Part shown: one piece after another, positions 59,468 to 64,000 of the stretch
Layout of the letters: every line of letters begins with the position of its first letter
How positions within the stretch are numbered: position 1 is the stretch's first letter
Assembly (NCBI GenBank): GCA_038025085.1
Contig: CM076148.1
Span: 5,611,501-5,675,500 of the forward strand
Direction of reading: 5' to 3'
Source of the DNA: Tetragonia tetragonoides
Taxonomy: Eukaryota; Streptophyta; Magnoliopsida; Caryophyllales; Aizoaceae
DNA length: 64,000 nt
Made by a program: the position numbers and the translations under genes
Notes under the pieces: model-generated
The model's input: only the letters and a program-made list of their open reading frames with translations
What the model was told of the DNA's origin: nothing
The model's database searches: none

Positions 59468-60481
59468 GAGAGAGGGCTGAAAATTTGGGTTTTCTTAATT
59501 GCTTTTCAGTTTTCACTCTTTGAAATGTCGTGCCTGAGCCTCTGAGGGGAGAGAGAGAAAAAGAACTTTTTTTTGTTTTTTTGTTTTTTTTTTTTTTCTG
59601 AGTTGATGTGTGTAGGATGAGAGAGACTGACAGGCAGTCCCCTCTTCACGTGGGTGTCACAGACACCTTTCCCCATTGCCCTTTTACCCTTCTCTCACTT
59701 TAAATTTCTTTTGGTATTAGTATGGGTGCAATAGGAATTTTCTCAAAATAATATGGGTTCAATTGGAGAAGTACAAAAACTTTCTCCAATTTTTTTTTGA
59801 AAGTATTGGATCAACTGACCCCATACCCCACACGGCGGGTCCGCCCCTGCAAAAGCTAATGGATCTTTTGAAAATGGTGGACGAATGAAACATGTGCTTT
59901 TTTTGGACGAGGTTATAGTTCTTATTAGCTAGTCCACTTTTAGCGTGTTTCTTGCTGAGGCTTGGTGATTGCTACGTTGTTGGCGTGTAGGTGAGTTCGA
60001 TTAGTATGATCACTTTACTTTGGGATGTATATGTTGCTACTACTACAATGTTCTACGGATACTTCTATGTGTAGTGTATTATCTACTAGGAGCATCAAAC
60101 TCTTAAAAATAAGGACGGATCTTTAGAATAAGTAGGTCTAATCTAAAAAATCAAATAGACCTCCTTTTAAAACTCAATTAAATAACCTGGTTAGGTGTTC
60201 ATAGGAGCACCCAAACATTTGAGCTACTACTTAGACTACTACTAATTAGTGATTACGACGATCTTTACTAGGGAATATGGAGGGAAAGGCACTATTCTCC
60301 AACCCAATTCTCTCTTAGCAGACTATTAGTTTGTTATATTAGTGTAACATAATCCCCTAGCCATTCAATCTAGAACTTCAACTTTTTCGATGAGAAGCAT
60401 AAAATTTGAATAAAAATTTCAAGGAAAAAAATATGATCGATTGATTATTGCTTGAACTTGTGATCTAATCATAAACTGTTT

Positions 60482-60791
60482 AGGATTCATTTGGCTTACT
60501 TCTCGTTTTCAAATTTCAATTTCGATCTCCTTCTCCTTGTCTAGCCCCTTCTCATCTGCTCTCACCTCTACCTTCAACTTTTAAAACAAAATTGAAGTAA
60601 ATGTAGAAGTAAAGTAGAAGGAGAAGTTACAAATTATATCTTTTACTACTATTTTAATTGTAGCGTTAATTCAACTTCTTAAAAGTTAAATGTGAAGGCG
60701 GGAGTTGATGGAAAGGGCATATGTAAGAGCAAATGTGAGAGAAGTATAATTTGGAAAAAGAAGAAAAAAAAAAACTAGGCCAAACGAGCCC
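60482..60791. mobile_element. MITE with GGCTCGTTTGGCC-type ends
   Basis: The left end AGGATTCATTTGGCTTACTT resembles the right end on the other strand, AGGGCTCGTTTGGCCTAGTT (15 of 20 identical). It has AT-rich contents. The truncated partner in block A is at 40118-40292, so the MITE was there before the block duplicated. Confidence 0.55.
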
Positions 60792-60847
60792 TTAATTCTA
60801 ACCAATTAAGCTTACACTTCTTATGTACCTATTACACACCTAAATGT

Positions 60848-60919
60848 TACTCCCTCCGTTCCAAATTAATGTGAGTCATAAGTTTCAAAATTATCATATA
60901 ATTTGGGACGTAGAGAGTA
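60848..60919. mobile_element. Miniature Stowaway-like MITE
   Basis: A 68-bp element (60850-60917) has CTCCCTCCGTTCC at one end and, on the other strand, CTCTCTACGTCCC at the other, with TA on both sides. CTCCCTCCGT ends plus a TA duplication are the Stowaway (Tc1/mariner) signature. It is very short, almost only its two ends. Confidence 0.85.
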
Positions 60920-61880
60920 GCATATTATCCTAACTAACTATGGGTCAATAACACAAGTTATTCAAGTAATTTAGTATAAGCCAAGGCCTAATAGAATTGT
61001 ATGTAGATTGTGGTACGAACCTAGGTCATACCGTACGTGAATCAATCAATGATTTGTACTACAGTAATCTCATAACGAACTCTTCAGTGAAGGCACGTGT
61101 TCAATACAACAGCTACCTATATGGGGTAGAAATAGAATGTGTCTCATCTGTTGATGTGCTTGAAGCCTTGAATTTGCATATGCATATATGTAAGGGGCAG
61201 AGAAACTTAAATTAGATTGTTGCTTGGCCTATGGTTGTGACAAGTGTCAAATTATTGGTTTTGACATAGATTGTTGCTTGGCTTAAGGACCCTATGATTA
61301 TGAACTTATGATCCAAGTGCATGCATATATGTAAAGACAAATTGGTTTTGACTTGGATTATCATGTCTTGGGCATGGTTGTGACAAGTGTCATATTTTCA
61401 AGACAAATTGGTTTTGTATACTCTACTATTTTATTTTTATTTTTTTCACAATTAAGGGTATCCACTGTTGATTACATTGACTATTTCCCTGTGTTAGCTT
61501 GTAGGCACTTTAAAGGGTAGAACAACTGGCCAAGAAATTTAAAGTTGCTCCGTATCCAATGACGAGATTCAAATCTCGCAAGTTGTCAGACGTTACAAAT
61601 CCATGAAATTGAGTAGTAGCTAATTTCTCTCACGTATTGATGAGCCCAAATGTCTTCGTATTTTTCTTTGCGATTGCTAATAGGCATTTGGTATCTAAAA
61701 CCTCCACTCTTTGCAAGATAACCCTTCGAACTTCATTAAATTTTGTACCATATATGCGTTACATTGTTTTCTCTGAACAGTTATACCAACTTGAATATTT
61801 AAAACTATTTAATTTAACTTTTAGTTAAAAAGTTACGCTGAAAAACAGAAAACCAACAGAAAAAAAAAAAAATAGAAATA
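60920..61880. other. Intergenic, no supported gene
   Basis: An open frame at 60997-61215 (72 codons) has no recognisable domain and no splice context. A short ACGAGATTCAAATCTCG near 61561 resembles a box B by chance palindromy. Phrases such as GACAAGTGTCAAATT recur in 61240-61400. Nothing firm. Confidence 0.4.
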
Positions 61881-61888
61881 GCTTCAAA

Positions 61889-62350
61889 AAAATTGGGAAA
61901 AATTATGAGACCTCACCTCACTATAATAATAGAGAGGGCTTGGGGGTAGGTTTGGTGGCACAGGGTGGTTGGGGCCATGCTCGGTACCCAAAAACCATGG
62001 AGTAGACATGCTAACTGCATAACTTTCATAATGGTAGGCGCTTTGTTGTGTCACTTGCCTTCTTTCGCCCACAACCCCTCTCTCAAGCAATTACCCACTA
62101 AAGAGTCTTTCAAGATTTAGTGGTCCTAACAGGAGTAGACATACCCAATGCGTGCATTACTTTCATACTGGGGTTTTGAGAGTTTGGAGAATTATTTTGC
62201 AAAAGTTTCACCTCAAACTTTTCAAGTATTAAGTTACGAATTTTAAAAATTGGAAAAATTTATGAGACCTCATTATAAGAGTAGAGAGGGCTTGGGATTA
62301 GGTTTGGCGACACAGGGTGGTGGGAGCCATGCTCAGTACCGAAAAATCAT
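61889..62350. repeat. Pair of direct repeats of about 105 bp
   Basis: The block at about 61889-61998 (AAATTATGAGACCTCA..AGAGAGGGCTTGGG..CACAGGGTGG..CCATGCTC) recurs at about 62249-62350 with about 85-90 percent identity by eye. The stretch between also has AGTAGACATGCTAACTG and AGTAGACATACCCAATG, suggesting an older, longer tandem. Confidence 0.6.
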
Positions 62351-63590
62351 GAATTAGCCTCCGATATCCAGTAAGAGGCCCTTGGAGCCTATCAAGGATC
62401 CGATAACCTACCCCGGGGCCTACCATGTTCCATAGAGGTGTCCTGTGCAATGTACTGCGAAAATATACACCTTCATTCCGAGGCATCCCGGAAACTCAAA
62501 AAACAAGGATTATAGCCTTTGTTTTTGGCTTTTTGGGGCTTTGCCCAAACTTCTTCAGGGGGTCTACCATGACCCTAGAGGACTCTCGTTGCCTCGGCAG
62601 GGTCATCCGAATCCCCGAACTTTCATATCACTCATGCCTTTAGTGTTATGACCCTTACACCAGTGTCCCGTACGTCCTTCCAAGCCTATCAGGGACCGGA
62701 TAAGCGCCCAAGGGCCTCCCATGTCCCCTAGGGGTGTTCCTTGCAATGTGGTGCGAAAATATACACCTTCGTTTCGGGGCCTCCAGAAGCCCAAAAAAGT
62801 GGGCTATAGCCTTCGTTTTCGGCTTCCCAGGTCCAAAGTGTCATTTCTGCCCAAACTTTTCCAGGGGGTCTATCATGACCAACAGGACCATCGGTGCCCC
62901 GAAAGGGTCATCCGGGTCCCGAACTTTGATATCACCCATGCCTTAGCTTTGGTGTTCCAACTCTTACACCAGTGTCCTGTAAAACGCCCTTCCAAGCCTA
63001 TCAGGGATCGGATAAGCGACCCCGAAGGCCTCCGATGTCCCCTAGAGGTGTTCGGTGCGATGTGATGTGAAAAATATCCACCTTCGTTTCGGGGCCTCCC
63101 GGAAGCCCCAAAAGCCCCAAAAACGTGGATTATAGCCTTCGTTTTCTGTTTGCAGGGCCCGAGTGTCATTTTTGCCCAAACTTCTCTAGGGGCTCTATCA
63201 TGACCCTAGAGGACTCTCGATGCTCCGGAAGTGTCATACAGATCCCCGAACTTTAATATCACCCATGCATTCAGTGTTTCGGCCTTACATTAGTGTCCCG
63301 TAAAAACACCTTTACAAGCTTATCAGGGACTCATGTAACGGACCCTAGGGGCCTCTTATGTTCCCTAAGGGTGTCCCGTGCGATGTGGAGCGAAAATATC
63401 CACTTTTGTTTCGGGGTCTCCCTGAAGCCCAAAAAACGTGGATTATAAGCTTATAGCCTTTGATTTTCGGCTTCCCGATGTACGGTTTTCATTTTTGGCC
63501 AAACTTCTTCGGGGGGGGTCTGTCGTCACACTAGAGGACCTCTGTTGTCTCGCGATGGCCATTCAGGTCCCTGAACTCCGATTTCACCAA
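62351..63590. repeat. Diverged array of the ~310-bp satellite
   Basis: Four monomers have the landmark CGAAAATAT near 62457, 62756, 63065 and 63391. Orientation is the same as in 43.5-50.5 kb, but the subfamily differs, for example TATCAGGGACCGGATAAGCG in place of TATTAGGGACCCAATAACGA, and CCTAGAGG in place of CTTAGAGG. The end runs into a GGGCGCTGGG-type short repeat at about 63600-63650. Open frames here are shadows of the satellite. Confidence 0.88.
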
Positions 63591-63659
63591 TGGAACATGG
63601 GACATGGGCGCTGGGACATAGCGCTCGCTGGGCGCTGGGGCATGGGTCACCCAGATTTT

Positions 63660-64000
63660 GTTTCAATAATGTTTTGATGTACTTAGTTCATTTCGATCCA
63701 TTCTACTATGATAACTTTGGTAGAAGAACTTTATAACAGTGTATTACCAAGTTTGTTAATAAAAGACTAATAATCGTTTCCTAGGGCACTTGGTCAAATA
63801 TAGATCAAAGTTTAAAGTATTACTAATCATAATAAATAGAACTATAATGCATCAAACAATGTCATTTAAATACCTCTAACTTTTATAAAGGCATCACAAG
63901 CCAATGAATGACTTTTTTTTTTTTTGTCAAAGGCTAATATACGGCCAGTGAATGACTACTTCCATAATTTGAGGGCATCCTCTCTTCCCAACATATTAAT
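63660..64000. other. AT-rich intergenic end of the window
   Basis: No gene or repeat boundary seen; contains a T run at about 63912-63924. Confidence 0.5.

Larger units (their letters stand above)
55007..59857 (-). mobile_element. hAT deletion derivative with 8-bp duplication and a nested LTR
   Basis: A 4835-bp element (55015-59849) is flanked by perfect CAAAAGCT duplications (55007-55014 and 59850-59857). Ends are CAGTGGCAGACCCAG and, on the other strand, CAGGGGCGGACCCGC. Block A has the empty site (GCAAAAAGTAATGAATC near 38960). The element contains transposase pieces at its left end, a GC-rich stretch at 56300-56520 that may have been the transposase leader, and a nested LTR (56528-59467). 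It is dead as an autonomous element. Confidence 0.9.
43341..60667. repeat. Duplicated block, copy B, split by two large insertions
   Basis: Block A homology appears in three pieces: 43341-43488, 50529-55014 and 59858-60667. A satellite array lies between the first two and a hAT element between the last two. Joined, these pieces follow block A in order and orientation. The repeats at the boundaries and the empty sites in block A show that the insertions came after the duplication. Confidence 0.88.

Noticed and set aside
60997..61215. 72-codon open frame as a small gene
   Set aside because: No similarity that I recognise, no signal peptide or domain, and it sits in transposon-rich DNA.

Overview
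This is nuclear DNA from a flowering plant, almost certainly a eudicot. It has AT-rich intergenic DNA, GT-AG introns, plant-specific gene families (callose synthase, PHO2-type E2 with miR399 sites, 13-lipoxygenase), tRNA-derived SINEs, Tourist, Stowaway and hAT elements, and long-LTR retrotransposon debris. I could not fix the species from the sequence.

The left half (1-25.5 kb) is genic. A single-exon callose synthase 11 (GSL1-like) gene lies on + (4607-9940). It is followed by a three-exon candidate gene for an 85-residue secreted peptide (11393-11833, +). Two minus-strand genes follow: an intronless DUF2921 membrane protein (13262-16054) and PHO2/UBC24 (CDS 18183-22810, seven coding exons, 904 aa). 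The leader of PHO2, upstream of a 5' UTR intron, carries an array of miR399 complementary sites at 23280-23969: seven perfect 19-mers, one with a 1-nt bulge and one degenerate. This is the clearest regulatory signal in the window: phosphate starvation raises miR399, which removes PHO2 mRNA and so relieves degradation of phosphate transporters.

The middle (25.5-34 kb) is intergenic, with MITEs, a plastid 16S rDNA insertion and a TAGTGTCA-rich element.

The right half (34-64 kb) is a tandem duplication of a chloroplast-type 13-lipoxygenase gene torn up by mobile DNA. Copy A (34554-38578, nine exons, 907 aa) is intact. Copy B (50640-54635) is a pseudogene with three frameshifting deletions. Copy A's flank holds a 497-bp non-autonomous hAT (target duplication GTTCTTAT). 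Copy B's left flank is split by about 7 kb of a GC-rich ~310-bp satellite, which is itself interrupted by a solo LTR (target duplication CCGGG) and a GGGTC-rich hAT-like MITE. Copy B's right flank is split by a 4835-bp hAT deletion derivative (target duplication CAAAAGCT) that contains a nested ~2.9-kb LTR. A truncated LTR retrotransposon of the same family, with a primer-binding site, separates the two copies. A diverged array of the same satellite ends the window (62.35-63.6 kb).

Both LOX copies end in Met instead of the C-terminal Ile that normally ligates iron. No rRNA, tRNA or CRISPR loci were recognised, apart from the plastid rDNA fragment.
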